A stretch of 58,978 nt of DNA from Oceanobacillus_B kapialis. Its GTDB lineage: Bacteria; Bacillota; Bacilli; Bacillales; Amphibacillaceae. The DNA lies in assembly GCF_042685265.1 (NCBI RefSeq), contig NZ_JBHUMX010000038.1; one strand, given 5' to 3'. This document shows, one piece after another, positions 34,400-43,007 of the stretch; within the stretch, counting starts at the first letter, position 1; the number at the start of each line of letters is the position of its first letter. The notes beneath the pieces were generated by a model, which was not told the DNA's origin, did no database searches, and saw only the letters and a list, made by a program, of their open reading frames with translations. The translations under genes and the position numbers were made by a program.

Positions 34400-36130
34400 A
34401 TGAGGACAGTTTTTTCTTTTATTAAACCGTATAAGCTACCGGCAATTGTAGCATTTTTACTAATGCTTGTGGAATTAGCAGCTGAATTGCTGTTACCACT
34501 ATTGCTCGGAAAGATGATTAATGAAGGGGTAGTGAACCAGGATATTGATAATATCGTGATGTGGGGAAGCATCATGATTGGCCTCTCATTAATTGGCTTT
34601 GCAAGTGGGATTATTAATTCCTTTTATTCGTCTCATGTTAGCTGGGGATTTGCCCACGATATACGAGAGCGGTTATTTTCTAAAATACAGGAATTTTCCT
34701 TTGCAAATTTAAATAAATACCCGACCTCTGGGCTTGTCACACGTTTTACCAATGACGTACGACAAGTGCAAAACACCGTATTTATGATTCTAAGGATAAT
34801 TTCAAAAGCGCCGTTAATTGTAATTGGTGGTGTGACGTTAGCATTCATTGTTGATGCGAAGCTGTCACTTATCTTCCTTGTAACTGTTCCTTTACTGATC
34901 GGCTTTATTCTTTTAATTTTGCGATTTGCGAGCCGCTTTTTCGATAAAGTCCAAAAAAGCGTTGACCAAGTAAACCGAGTCATGCAGGAAAATTTAGCAG
35001 GAATGCGGTTGATTAAGGCATTTTTCCGGAGAAATCATGAGGAAAAGCGCTTCACCACTGCCAACCAGGAACTCGCAGATCGCACGCGCTTTACATTTAG
35101 GTTTGTGGAATCTTCTATGCCCATATTGCTATTTGTGATGAATTTGAGCCTAATTTTCATTATTTGGTATGGAAATACACAGGCCATTGCTGGAGATACC
35201 TCTGTTGGGAATGTCGTCGCGATCGTTAACTATGCAATGCGTGTTTCGATGGCTATTTCCATGTTTACCTTTATCATTATGGCATTTTCCAGAATGAAAG
35301 CCTCTGCAGAAAGACTAGGTGAGGTATTGGATCTAGAAGTTAACCTGAAAGATTCCGATCAAGTCAACCATGGCAATCACATTACGAAAGGATCTGTAGT
35401 ATTTGATAATGTATCCTTCGCTTATCCGGAAAGTGAAGAAGATGTAGTGAAGGACATTAACTTTCAAGTTGCTCCTGGAGAGAAACTTGCTGTAATTGGT
35501 TCAACAGGAGCGGGCAAAACTTCTCTGTTCCAGCTGATTCCTAGGCTGTATGACCCGACGAAAGGAAAGGTTTCGGTTGATGGAAGCCCCTTGTCTGATT
35601 ATTCGTTAGATGAATTGCGTGGTAGTATCGGGTATGTGCCACAAAGCCCCCTCCTTTTTACAGGCTCTGTAACAGACAATATCGCTTGGGGAAAAGATCA
35701 AGCGACGACGGAAGAAATCATGCAGGCGGCAAAAGATGCCCAAATTCATGATACAATCATGCAGCTTGATGACCAATATGAAACACGCGTGGGCCAAAAA
35801 GGGGTTAACCTTTCCGGTGGTCAAAAACAACGAATTTCTATTGCGAGAGCCTTAATTCGTAAACCAAAGATATTGATGCTTGATGACAGTACAAGTGCGT
35901 TGGATTTAGCAACAGAATCTAGGTTGCTAGATGCGATCGATACGTATCAGTGTACCATGTTAATTATTACGCAAAAAATCACCACTGCGATGCGCGCTGA
36001 CAGAATCCTCTTAATGGATGAAGGCAAGCTGCTTGCAATAGGAACACATACGGAGCTTCTCGCTTCCTCAGCTTTGTACCGAAAAATTGTGGAATCGCAA
36101 TTTGGAAAGGAGTACGCACATGCGAAATAA
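34400..36130 (+). CDS. yfiB: ABC exporter subunit, YfiB-like (degenerate-site half)
   Basis: 576 residues from the ATG at 34400, which follows AGGTGGAG. A GTG-initiated extension to 34328 lacks a ribosome site. An N-terminal six-helix exporter domain is followed by an ATPase domain from about 350. Walker A is GSTGAGKTSLFQLI and the signature is the standard LSGGQ. Walker B ends LDDSTSALD, with Asp where the catalytic Glu should be, and the switch histidine is replaced in ITQKITT. These two changes mark the non-hydrolysing site of heterodimeric exporters. The last 11 bases overlap the start of the partner gene. B. subtilis YfiB/YfiC is the nearest match by size and order; multidrug export is the usual assignment. 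Confidence 0.87.
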   Translation: MRTVFSFIKPYKLPAIVAFLLMLVELAAELLLPLLLGKMINEGVVNQDIDNIVMWGSIMIGLSLIGFASGIINSFYSSHVSWGFAHDIRERLFSKIQEFSFANLNKYPTSGLVTRFTNDVRQVQNTVFMILRIISKAPLIVIGGVTLAFIVDAKLSLIFLVTVPLLIGFILLILRFASRFFDKVQKSVDQVNRVMQENLAGMRLIKAFFRRNHEEKRFTTANQELADRTRFTFRFVESSMPILLFVMNLSLIFIIWYGNTQAIAGDTSVGNVVAIVNYAMRVSMAISMFTFIIMAFSRMKASAERLGEVLDLEVNLKDSDQVNHGNHITKGSVVFDNVSFAYPESEEDVVKDINFQVAPGEKLAVIGSTGAGKTSLFQLIPRLYDPTKGKVSVDGSPLSDYSLDELRGSIGYVPQSPLLFTGSVTDNIAWGKDQATTEEIMQAAKDAQIHDTIMQLDDQYETRVGQKGVNLSGGQKQRISIARALIRKPKILMLDDSTSALDLATESRLLDAIDTYQCTMLIITQKITTAMRADRILLMDEGKLLAIGTHTELLASSALYRKIVESQFGKEYAHAK

Positions 36131-37949
36131 CTCATTAAAACAGCCTTTTCAATACGAGAAAATTCCCGTTAATAAAATACAAGAGGATAAATCACGTAAA
36201 GCAAAAGATGCACGTGGTACAATCAAACGCATATGGTCATACCTTGCTAGAGAAAAATTTAAGCTTTTCCTTGTCATTCTCATGGTGGTTGCCAGTTCTG
36301 GACTAAGCTTGCTTGGTCCTTATATGATTGGGATGGCCGTTGACGATTATATTGTTACACAGGAAAGTGCAGGCCTTGGCATTCTCTTGATTTGGCTTGT
36401 CGTTATTTTCTTCTTACACTCCCTGTCCATCTTTTTACAAAATTTTTGGATGGTGGATATTGCACAGAACACCGTTTATACCCTGCGTTCAGACTTGTTT
36501 CATCAATTCCATCGTCTGCCAATTTCTTATTTTGATAAAAGGCAGCATGGGGAATTAATGAGTCGGGTAACAAATGATATTGATAATGTAAACAATACAC
36601 TTAACCAGTCTGTTATCCAAATATTCTCGAGTGTGTTAACACTCTTTGGAACAGTAGGTGTAATGCTTTACTTAAGCCCAATTCTTACAGCAGTTACCAT
36701 GTCTATTATTCCAGCGATGTATTTCAGCATACGTTGGATCACGAGAAGAACTGGCCCGCTTTATAAGCTCCAACAAAAAAATTTAGGAGAAGTTAACGGC
36801 TATGTGGAGGAGATCGTTTCTGGACAACATATTGTGAAGAGTTTTTCTCAGGAAAGACGTGTTATAAAAGAATTTGAAGAGCGCAATCAGAAGCTGAACC
36901 ATTCCGGTTTTTGGGCACTTACCATTGCCGGCTTTATACCAAAAGTAATGAACTCCCTTAACGCACTAAGTATGGCATTTATTGCCCTTGTCGGGGGAAT
37001 TCTTGCAATTAACGGCTTTGTAACGGTTGGAATTATCGTCATTTTTACTGAGTATGCTCGACAATTTACTCGACCTTTAAACGAATTATCCAACCAGTTC
37101 AATATCCTGCTTTCGGCTATTGCTGGTGCCGAGCGTGTTTTCCAGGTAATGGATGAGAAACAGGAAGAAAATGATGAAAAAGATGCAATTAAGCTATCAG
37201 AAACAGAAGGAAATATTGTCTTTGACCACGTTTCCTTTGGGTACGAAGACAGTAAAATTTTGAATAACATTAGCTTTGAAGCTGCCCCTGGTGAAACGGT
37301 GGCTTTAGTTGGCCATACAGGCGCCGGTAAGACGACGATCGTGAATTTAATTTCCCGTTTTTATAACTATGATGATGGTGAAATTCGCCTGGACGGGACC
37401 GACCTAAAAGATATTCAACGTTCTAGTCTGCGCCAGCATATGGGCTTTGTTTTACAGGACTCCTTCCTTTTCCATGCCACCATTCGTGAAAATATTCGTT
37501 ATGGAAGGCTTGAAGCAACCGATGAAGAGGTGGTTCAGGCTGCAAAGGATGCCAATGCTCATGAATTTATTGAGAAATTGCCTGATGGCTATGATACGAT
37601 GCTTGACCAGACTGGCAGCGGCATCAGCCAAGGACAAAAGCAGTTGCTTACCATAGCTCGTGCCTTACTAGCAGAGCCTTCTATCCTTATTCTGGATGAA
37701 GCGACTAGTAATATTGACACCATTACAGAACTAAAGATTCAAGAAGCACTTAAACGATTAATGGAAGGCAGAACAAGCTTTGTCATCGCCCATCGCCTGA
37801 ATACCATTCAAGAAGCTGACAAAATCATCATGCTGGAACATGGAGAAATTCTTGAGCAAGGCAGCCATGAAGCTTTGCTTGAACTCGAGGGTAGCTACTA
37901 CGACCTTTATAAAGGGCAGTTGCAAACAAAAGCACAGAGCGCCGGGTAA
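36120..37949 (+). CDS. yfiC: ABC exporter subunit, YfiC-like (catalytic half)
   Basis: 609 residues from the ATG at 36120 after GGAAAGGAG, overlapping the yfiB-like stop. A basic N-terminal extension of about 45 residues precedes six helices and the ATPase domain. Walker A is GHTGAGKTTIVNLI. Walker B is complete (LILDEATSNID) and the switch histidine is present (IAHRLNTI). The signature reads ISQGQ instead of LSGGQ. This complements the partner: the degenerate site pairs the partner's altered Walker B with this altered signature, while the other site is intact. The pair forms one heterodimeric exporter in the membrane. Confidence 0.88.
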   Translation: MRNNSLKQPFQYEKIPVNKIQEDKSRKAKDARGTIKRIWSYLAREKFKLFLVILMVVASSGLSLLGPYMIGMAVDDYIVTQESAGLGILLIWLVVIFFLHSLSIFLQNFWMVDIAQNTVYTLRSDLFHQFHRLPISYFDKRQHGELMSRVTNDIDNVNNTLNQSVIQIFSSVLTLFGTVGVMLYLSPILTAVTMSIIPAMYFSIRWITRRTGPLYKLQQKNLGEVNGYVEEIVSGQHIVKSFSQERRVIKEFEERNQKLNHSGFWALTIAGFIPKVMNSLNALSMAFIALVGGILAINGFVTVGIIVIFTEYARQFTRPLNELSNQFNILLSAIAGAERVFQVMDEKQEENDEKDAIKLSETEGNIVFDHVSFGYEDSKILNNISFEAAPGETVALVGHTGAGKTTIVNLISRFYNYDDGEIRLDGTDLKDIQRSSLRQHMGFVLQDSFLFHATIRENIRYGRLEATDEEVVQAAKDANAHEFIEKLPDGYDTMLDQTGSGISQGQKQLLTIARALLAEPSILILDEATSNIDTITELKIQEALKRLMEGRTSFVIAHRLNTIQEADKIIMLEHGEILEQGSHEALLELEGSYYDLYKGQLQTKAQSAG

Positions 37950-37964
37950 AAAGCCGAATGCCTT

Positions 37965-37992
37965 TGTCCTAACCTTGGATTAGTTTATAATA
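37965..37992 (+). promoter_or_regulatory. possible sigma-A promoter of yjcH
   Basis: TTGTCC (37965-37970), 16 bases and TATAAT (37987-37992) lie 75 bases before the TTG start. Confidence 0.5.
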
Positions 37993-38066
37993 GAGAATTG
38001 CAGGGAATTATAAAGCGAAAATCACTATAAAAGTAAACCTTATTCTAGTAAATTGGAGGGGTCAGA

Positions 38067-38792
38067 TTGGGAAGAAAAGGCTCCATGATAGAAAAGCAAA
38101 TTAAAAGTAGCTATCTCCAGGAAACAATGACATTAAAACTTTATCAGCCAGAGTCCTTCTCACCACTGTATAAATATAATATTTGCATCATGCAGGATGG
38201 GAATGATTATTACCAAATGGGACGCATCGCCACGCTAAGCGATCGCCTTCATGACTCAAAGGAAATGAATAATACCGTCTTTGTAGGTATTCATTACAAG
38301 GATAAGTATGATCGCAGGGAAAAATACCATCCAGACGGTGATCAAAATCAGGCGTATATAAAGTTTTTGGTACATGAGGTTGTTCCACTGCTCGATGAAC
38401 TTCTGCCTACTTATCATATGGGACAGTCACGAGCGCTAATGGGAGATTCGCTCGCAGGTACACTTGCGCTTATGACAGCAATCAAGTATCCAAATACATT
38501 TGGTAAAGTCATTATGCAATCACCATATGTAGATGATACAGTTCTCCAAGCAGCAAAAGACGCACCTGCAATACATGGTATTGATATTTACCATACAATT
38601 GGAACAGAAGAAACATCGGTTGATACAACAGATGGTAAATCTGTTAACTTTCTTGCTCCGAACCGAAAGCTGTATAATCTTCTAACCTCAAAAGGGGTTA
38701 GTTATGTGTATCATGAGCTTGAGGATGGTGAGCATACTTGGAAGTACTGGCAACAGGACATGAAACGTTTACTGACTACAATGTTTGGTTAA
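38067..38792 (+). CDS. yjcH: YjcH-like esterase (alpha/beta hydrolase)
   Basis: 241 residues from a TTG six bases after GGAGGGG. It has an esterase-D-like fold with the nucleophile elbow GDSLAG at about 128-133, an acidic residue region (TIGTEETSVDT) and a C-terminal histidine in EDGEHTWKYW. It matches B. subtilis YjcH in length and neighbours, since yjcG and yjcF follow in the same order. It probably hydrolyses a small ester in the cytosol; the substrate is unknown. Confidence 0.85.
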   Translation: MGRKGSMIEKQIKSSYLQETMTLKLYQPESFSPLYKYNICIMQDGNDYYQMGRIATLSDRLHDSKEMNNTVFVGIHYKDKYDRREKYHPDGDQNQAYIKFLVHEVVPLLDELLPTYHMGQSRALMGDSLAGTLALMTAIKYPNTFGKVIMQSPYVDDTVLQAAKDAPAIHGIDIYHTIGTEETSVDTTDGKSVNFLAPNRKLYNLLTSKGVSYVYHELEDGEHTWKYWQQDMKRLLTTMFG

Positions 38793-38817
38793 AGAATCCT
38801 GAAAACTTTAAAAATAA

Positions 38818-38847
38818 TTACCTTGTTTCTTTTAAGTTTGCTATAAT
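38818..38847 (+). promoter_or_regulatory. promoter of the yjcG-yjcF operon
   Basis: TTACCT (38818-38823), 18 bases and TATAAT (38842-38847) with an extended TGC before the -10 box. Confidence 0.55.
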
Positions 38848-38912
38848 AAAAGGTACACTAACTGGTTAATTAGAAGCTTACAGTCGCCAAAATAATAAAG
38901 GAGGTTTTCATA

Positions 38913-39425
38913 ATGAAATATGGAATAGCTATTTTTCCATCAAAAGCAGTACAAGATGAAGCAAATTCATACCGAAAGCGTTATGATCCGCATTATGCAT
39001 TAATTCCGCCGCATATTACGCTAAAGGAAGCCTTTGAAGCAGACTTAGAGACTGTCCAAGAATTCATAACAGAGCTTAAAAGTATAGCGAATCAAACAGA
39101 TCCTTTTACCATTAATATCCAAAAGGTAAGCACCTTTGCGCCTGTTACGAATACAATTTATTTAAAAGTCGAACCAAAACAGGAACTGATTGATCTATTT
39201 GAAAAAATAAATCGGGGTAATTTTCCAGGAAGTCAAGAATATGCGTTTGTTCCCCATATTACAATTGCCCAAAAGCTATCCACTGAAGAATATTCCGATG
39301 TATTCGGTAGCCTTAAAATGAAAGACTTTGATTTAGAAGACCGGATTGATCGTTTTCAACTTCTTTATCAGTTGGACAACGGATCATGGACTGTCCATGA
39401 CTCGTTTGTGTTCGGGAAGGAATAA
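38913..39425 (+). CDS. yjcG: YjcG-like 2H phosphoesterase / 2'-5' RNA ligase fold
   Basis: The 170-residue protein has the two H-x-T motifs of the 2H superfamily, PPHITLKEAFE near residue 32 and VPHITIAQKLS near 112. Length and context equal B. subtilis YjcG. AAAGGAGG precedes the ATG. 2H proteins act on 2'-5' or cyclic phosphodiester bonds; the substrate of YjcG is not established. It lies three bases upstream of the yjcF frame. Confidence 0.88.
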   Translation: MKYGIAIFPSKAVQDEANSYRKRYDPHYALIPPHITLKEAFEADLETVQEFITELKSIANQTDPFTINIQKVSTFAPVTNTIYLKVEPKQELIDLFEKINRGNFPGSQEYAFVPHITIAQKLSTEEYSDVFGSLKMKDFDLEDRIDRFQLLYQLDNGSWTVHDSFVFGKE

Positions 39426-39428
39426 AGC

Positions 39429-39851
39429 TTGGACATACAAATAGTAGAAACAGACAAACAATTAAAGGATGCCTATCATGTTCGTATGACAGTATTTGTG
39501 GAAGAGCAAAAGGTGTCTCCAGATGAAGAACTGGACGAACATGATAAAACAGCTATCCACCTTGCAGGCTACGAAAACGATCAAGCAATTGCTGCTAGCC
39601 GGCTTCGCTTTGTAGAAGGATATGGAAAGCTGGAACGGATATGTATTTTGAAGGAACATCGCGGGAAAGCATATGGCTCGCAACTGATTGCAGAAATGGA
39701 AAAAATAATTTCCTCAAAGGGGTATAAAAAAGCAAAATTAAATGCCCAAACACAAGCATTACCCTTCTATGAACGTCTCGGTTATAAAACCGTTTCCGAG
39801 GAATTTATGGATGCTGGTATTCCCCATGTAACCATGATAAAAAATATTTAA
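39429..39851 (+). CDS. yjcF: YjcF-like GNAT acetyltransferase
   Basis: 140 residues from a TTG with AAGGAAT upstream. The sequence MTVFVEEQKVSPDEELDEHDKTAIHLA, then RICILKEHRGKAYGSQLIAEMEK and LNAQTQALPFYERLGYKTVSEEFMDAGIPHVTM, is the ElaA/YjcF type of GNAT. It is translationally linked to yjcG and followed by a terminator. The acceptor is unknown. Confidence 0.87.
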   Translation: MDIQIVETDKQLKDAYHVRMTVFVEEQKVSPDEELDEHDKTAIHLAGYENDQAIAASRLRFVEGYGKLERICILKEHRGKAYGSQLIAEMEKIISSKGYKKAKLNAQTQALPFYERLGYKTVSEEFMDAGIPHVTMIKNI

Positions 39852-39878
39852 AACACCTCCTTGTGGGGTGTTTTTTTA
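39851..39878 (+). terminator. terminator after yjcF
   Basis: AACACCTCC pairs with GGGGTGTT, with one G-T pair, across a four-base loop. Seven T residues follow. Confidence 0.85.
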
Positions 39879-39971
39879 GGCTCCTCCTTGTCTCTCCTTG
39901 CACGTCACTGAATGAAAATGAATATATCGGGTAGGCTAAGGCTTAAAATGCCTATAAGGAGGGTGTACCCT

Positions 39972-40676
39972 TTGAATGATTACCTCTCCATGTTTCTCGA
40001 AACACTCTTCGGCTTTACAGCTTTATTCTTTCTCACAAAAATTCTTGGAAAGACACAGATCAACCAGCTGACCCCCTTTGATTTTATTTCTGCATTAATT
40101 CTTGGAGAATTGGTTGGAAATGCTTTGTTTGATAAAGAGGCTGGTATTGGAAAAATCGCTTTTGCGATCGTCTTATGGGGAGTGCTCCTTTATTTAACAG
40201 AGATCTCCACCCAAAAATGGAAGAGAACACGTGTGTTTATGGAAGGAAGCCCAGATATTGTTATATATAAAGGGAAACTTATTCGGGATACAATGAAGAA
40301 AAGTAAACTTGATATCAACCAATTACAGCATTTATTACGCGAAAAAGATGTCTTTTCTATTCAGGAAGTTGAATATGCCATATTAGAAACAAATGGAAAA
40401 GTATCGGTCCTGAAAAAAGCTGCTTCACAAACACCAACTAAGCAAGATTTAAAGGTAGCCTCTCAGGAAGTTCATTTGGCCACCACACTTATTAACGATG
40501 GAGAAATCTTGTACGATAATTTACAGGAAAAAAATTTAACAGAGGAATGGTTGCTGGAGCAACTACATGACCAAGGCTATATTCGTCCAGCTGAGGTGTT
40601 CTATGCCGAGTATATAAGAGATAAACAGCTATTTTTACTCCCGTTTACAAATCGAAATCACAGTAAATTTGAATAA
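39972..40676 (+). CDS. DUF421 (YetF/YcaP-like) membrane protein
   Basis: About 234 residues from the TTG at 39972, nine bases after AAGGAGG. Upstream in-frame ATG codons lack a site. Three membrane helices (ETLFGFTALFFLTKILG, FISALILGELVGNALF, IAFAIVLWGVLLYL) precede a cytosolic part with VFMEGSPDIVIYKGKLIRDTMKKSKLDINQL and EVEYAILETNGKVSVL, the DUF421 signature. Several paralogues occur in Bacillus and some are linked to spores or stress. Biochemical function is unknown. Confidence 0.87.
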   Translation: MNDYLSMFLETLFGFTALFFLTKILGKTQINQLTPFDFISALILGELVGNALFDKEAGIGKIAFAIVLWGVLLYLTEISTQKWKRTRVFMEGSPDIVIYKGKLIRDTMKKSKLDINQLQHLLREKDVFSIQEVEYAILETNGKVSVLKKAASQTPTKQDLKVASQEVHLATTLINDGEILYDNLQEKNLTEEWLLEQLHDQGYIRPAEVFYAEYIRDKQLFLLPFTNRNHSKFE

Positions 40677-40720
40677 AAAAGCAACCCATCTGTTAATTCG
40701 ATGGGTTGCTTTTTTTTATT
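40675..40720. terminator. bidirectional terminator
   Basis: AAAAAGCAACCCATC pairs with GATGGGTTGCTTTTT around a nine-base loop. A and T runs on both sides suit the converging genes. Confidence 0.92.
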
Positions 40721-40722
40721 CG

Positions 40723-40977
40723 TTAAACGCCCGTATTTAAATTTCTTCCTTTTCCAGTGATTTGCCCAAAGAATTTGTTAGCCAGCACTTCTTTTTTTGA
40801 AGAAGGTTGCTGTACAGGGCTTTGAAGTCTTTCATACTCCTTTTCAATTCGATGATGTTCTTTTTGCAGAATAACTTTAAACGGCTTTTCAACGTAATGT
40901 GGATTTCTCTTAGTCTCGGTAACCCGATTTTGGTACTCATGGTATTGATAATGTGTTATTGGTAGTATATATCCCAT
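40723..40977 (-). CDS. Hypothetical basic protein
   Basis: 84 residues from the ATG at 40977, seven bases after GGAGG. The sequence is rich in Tyr, His, Lys and Gln (MGYILPITHYQYHEYQNRV, RNPHYVEKPFKVILQKEHHR, IEKEYERLQ) with a low-complexity tail. No family is recognised. Position beside coat genes makes a spore-related role possible, and that is inference only. Confidence 0.6.
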   Translation of the reverse strand: MGYILPITHYQYHEYQNRVTETKRNPHYVEKPFKVILQKEHHRIEKEYERLQSPVQQPSSKKEVLANKFFGQITGKGRNLNTGV

Positions 40978-41073
40978 GTAAGCGCCTCCTTTTTTCATTT
41001 ACTTTCTTGTCATGAATTGCTCTCATTATCGCTGTTAATTATTTATCTATACCCTGTTCGCTAAAAAATATTC

Positions 41074-41412
41074 CTACCAATTCTCCATTTTATTCTCTAA
41101 ATCCTTTAAAAAACTTTCTAACCCTCCGATATTGTGCAAAAATTCCTTTTCCCAATCTAAAGCTTCTTTATTGAATTTGGTAAAACGAGCTTCAGGTGTC
41201 TTTAACCATTTTTCATTAATTTCCAAATGTTTCTCAATATCTTTCACATGCTTCATCCATTTTGGTTCGGATACGTTCAAACTCCTTCCTCCTTCCCATT
41301 CCCCAAAATAAAAAGCAGCTACAATATAGCTGCCGATCTTCTTAGAACCAGGCGAATGGGTCTCTTCTTTCTTCTCTATCTTTTTTTTCGTCTTCGAATG
41401 CTTCTTCCTCAT
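41074..41412 (-). CDS. Conserved hypothetical protein near the coat cluster, start uncertain
   Basis: About 112 residues if begun at the ATG at 41412, with AAAGGTG five bases upstream. An ORF extends to 41466. The last 90 residues (GSYIVAAFYFGEWEGGRSLN, EPKWMKHVKDIEKHLEINEKWLKTPEARFTKF, WEKEFLHNIGGLESFLKDL) look like a real folded domain. The first 25-40 are lysine-rich and overlap the 41342-41566 gene in another frame. An A8 run lies at the point where one reading could slip into the other. Function unknown. Confidence 0.55.
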   Translation of the reverse strand: MRKKHSKTKKKIEKKEETHSPGSKKIGSYIVAAFYFGEWEGGRSLNVSEPKWMKHVKDIEKHLEINEKWLKTPEARFTKFNKEALDWEKEFLHNIGGLESFLKDLENKMENW

Positions 41413-41566
41413 CGACACCTTTGTGATGCGCTTCAACCTCTGCCTCTTCCTGTCTTCTTCCACCAAAGAAAGGGTTTCGATGGTGTGGACGTGATGGCTC
41501 TATATAGACGTTATCTGCTCTTATTACAAGGTCTTTCACATGAATAACTTGTTTTCTTTCAGACAC
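41342..41566 (-). CDS. Small charged protein near the spore coat genes
   Basis: 74 residues from a GTG eight bases after AGGAGTG. An N-terminal strand-like part (KQVIHVKDLVIRADNVYIEP) is followed by RPHHRNPFFGGRR, a Glu-rich tail and the ending RRDPFAWF. This layout recurs in Bacilli beside coat genes, but I cannot name it. It overlaps the next gene by about 70 bases or more. A spore-coat link is inferred from position and composition. Confidence 0.62.
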   Translation of the reverse strand: MSERKQVIHVKDLVIRADNVYIEPSRPHHRNPFFGGRRQEEAEVEAHHKGVDEEEAFEDEKKDREERRDPFAWF

Positions 41567-41759
41567 TAGCTTTCACTCCTTCATGCTGTAAATTCGTTAT
41601 TAGTCTATGTAAGGATTTTTTACTGGTGTGGACATTTGCCCTAATTATCATGATTAATATCTAGAATATTTAGGTTGAGTGCCCACACCATCTATACGAA
41701 AACACATACTCTATTAAAGACAAATGAGTCAATTTCATTTTTGAAGGGAGTAATAATTC

Positions 41760-42218
41760 ATGGGTTGTGGAAAAGATTTTGAAACAGGAAACTGTGTTTG
41801 CGATATTCTTAGCGAAATAGTTGAAGCACAGAACGATGTCATTGAAAACTGTTGTGACACTAGCTGTGAACAGTCCATTTCTGATTTACTAGGGGAAACA
41901 GATAATGGAAATGGATTAGATACAGTTCCAGTTATCCTTTACTGTAAAGGAGACTGCAAACCATTCCAAGGTTACGGTGCTCACCCAAGCAATATTGGTT
42001 ATGTTGTAGGTAGCTTCTACTTCCGTGTGAAGAAGGTTACTGATGATTGTTGTGCAGTTTTAGAACTTTTAAGAGATCCTGGTGACGAAGATCCATGTCC
42101 GAAAAATCCAGTAGACCAAGAAACAAAACCACTACGTGCAACTGGTATCTGCATGACTGTAGACCTTAACTGCTTCTGCCATGTAACGTGCCTACCAGCA
42201 ATCAATGCAATCAACTAA
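41760..42218 (+). CDS. cotZ: Spore coat/exosporium protein, CotY/CotZ (ExsY) family
   Basis: The 152-residue protein has about 15 cysteines (MGCGKDFETGNCVCDILSEI, ENCCDTSCEQSI, LYCKGDCKPFQGYG, TDDCCAVLELL, CMTVDLNCFCHVTC). The family forms disulfide-linked crystalline layers in the coat crust or exosporium. Length equals B. cereus ExsY/CotY. GAAGGGAG lies upstream of the ATG. CotO is encoded convergently just downstream, as in the B. subtilis cot region. Whether this is the CotY or CotZ orthologue cannot be decided here. Expression late in the mother cell is expected. Confidence 0.87.
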   Translation: MGCGKDFETGNCVCDILSEIVEAQNDVIENCCDTSCEQSISDLLGETDNGNGLDTVPVILYCKGDCKPFQGYGAHPSNIGYVVGSFYFRVKKVTDDCCAVLELLRDPGDEDPCPKNPVDQETKPLRATGICMTVDLNCFCHVTCLPAINAIN

Positions 42219-42225
42219 CACAAAG

Positions 42226-42258
42226 AAAAAGGCTGAGGGATCTATCCTCGGCCTTTTT
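42226..42258. terminator. terminator between cotZ and cotO
   Basis: AAAAAGGCTGAGG pairs with CCTCGGCCTTTTT with one G-T pair. It can act in both directions. Confidence 0.88.
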
Positions 42259-42288
42259 ACATACGCATAAAAAAATACACATTTTTAT

Positions 42289-42858
42289 TTAGAACCCTAA
42301 TAATTTTATATGTTTTATATCGTCCAAATTAATCTTTGTACTTTGTTTTCTGTTTCCGACTCGAATATACACGAAATTATCTTCTGATCCGGTTATAATG
42401 CCACGATAGGCTTTACCTTCAGTTCTAATTTCACATCGCATCTGTGGAGCATAGCTGGGTGTATCCACGAAGTACGCCACCTTCTCCTCTATTGTCATAT
42501 CTCTAAACTTAGGTCGTTGCTCTTTCTTCTCCTCTGTTTCCTTGTGTTCAATTACTTCTTCCCTTTCATCTTCTAATTCGAAGTCCTTTTTCCCTTCTCC
42601 CTTTTTTTCCTGTTCGTGCTTATCTTGTTCTTCTTGCTGCAGTGCCTGTTCTTCTAAAAAACTACGCCGCCTCATATGAGTGCGAACAGGCCCTGGTACT
42701 TCTTCTTGCTTCTGTTCTACTTTTTCTTGCTCCGTAGCTAAGGGTTGTTTCTTCTTTGAGTTGGTATACGAAGTATGTTGCATTGGTGCTTTTGGTTTGT
42801 TCTCTTTAGGCTGATGAATGTAGAGTAAAGGGTCTTTCGCAAACCGTTTCTTTGCCAT
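42289..42858 (-). CDS. cotO: CotO-family spore coat protein
   Basis: The 189-residue protein has a basic N-terminus (AKKRFAKDPLLYIHQPKE), a long Glu/Gln/Lys low-complexity middle (about 35-120) and a conserved C-terminal block: RDMTIEEKVAYFVDTPSYAP, then CEIRTEGKAYRGIITGSEDNFVYI. This block identifies CotO, a morphogenetic coat protein needed for outer-coat assembly in B. subtilis. AAGGAGTG precedes the ATG. It faces the CotY/CotZ-type gene. Confidence 0.85.
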   Translation of the reverse strand: MAKKRFAKDPLLYIHQPKENKPKAPMQHTSYTNSKKKQPLATEQEKVEQKQEEVPGPVRTHMRRRSFLEEQALQQEEQDKHEQEKKGEGKKDFELEDEREEVIEHKETEEKKEQRPKFRDMTIEEKVAYFVDTPSYAPQMRCEIRTEGKAYRGIITGSEDNFVYIRVGNRKQSTKINLDDIKHIKLLGF

Positions 42859-42968
42859 AACAGATCACTCCTTCCTCCACATTATATGAACCCATTTTTA
42901 TAAATGTGTGAAAGAATTTATTAGCAAGATACAATCAGCAAAGTTAGGATTGTACTTTATATCTAACT

Positions 42969-43000
42969 AACAAAAAACACCCCATAAGGAGTGTCTTTTT
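42969..43000 (-). terminator. terminator after mgtE
   Basis: On the minus strand ACACTCC pairs with GGGGTGT across TTAT, followed by TTTTTT. Confidence 0.82.
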
Positions 43001-43007
43001 TTATCAT

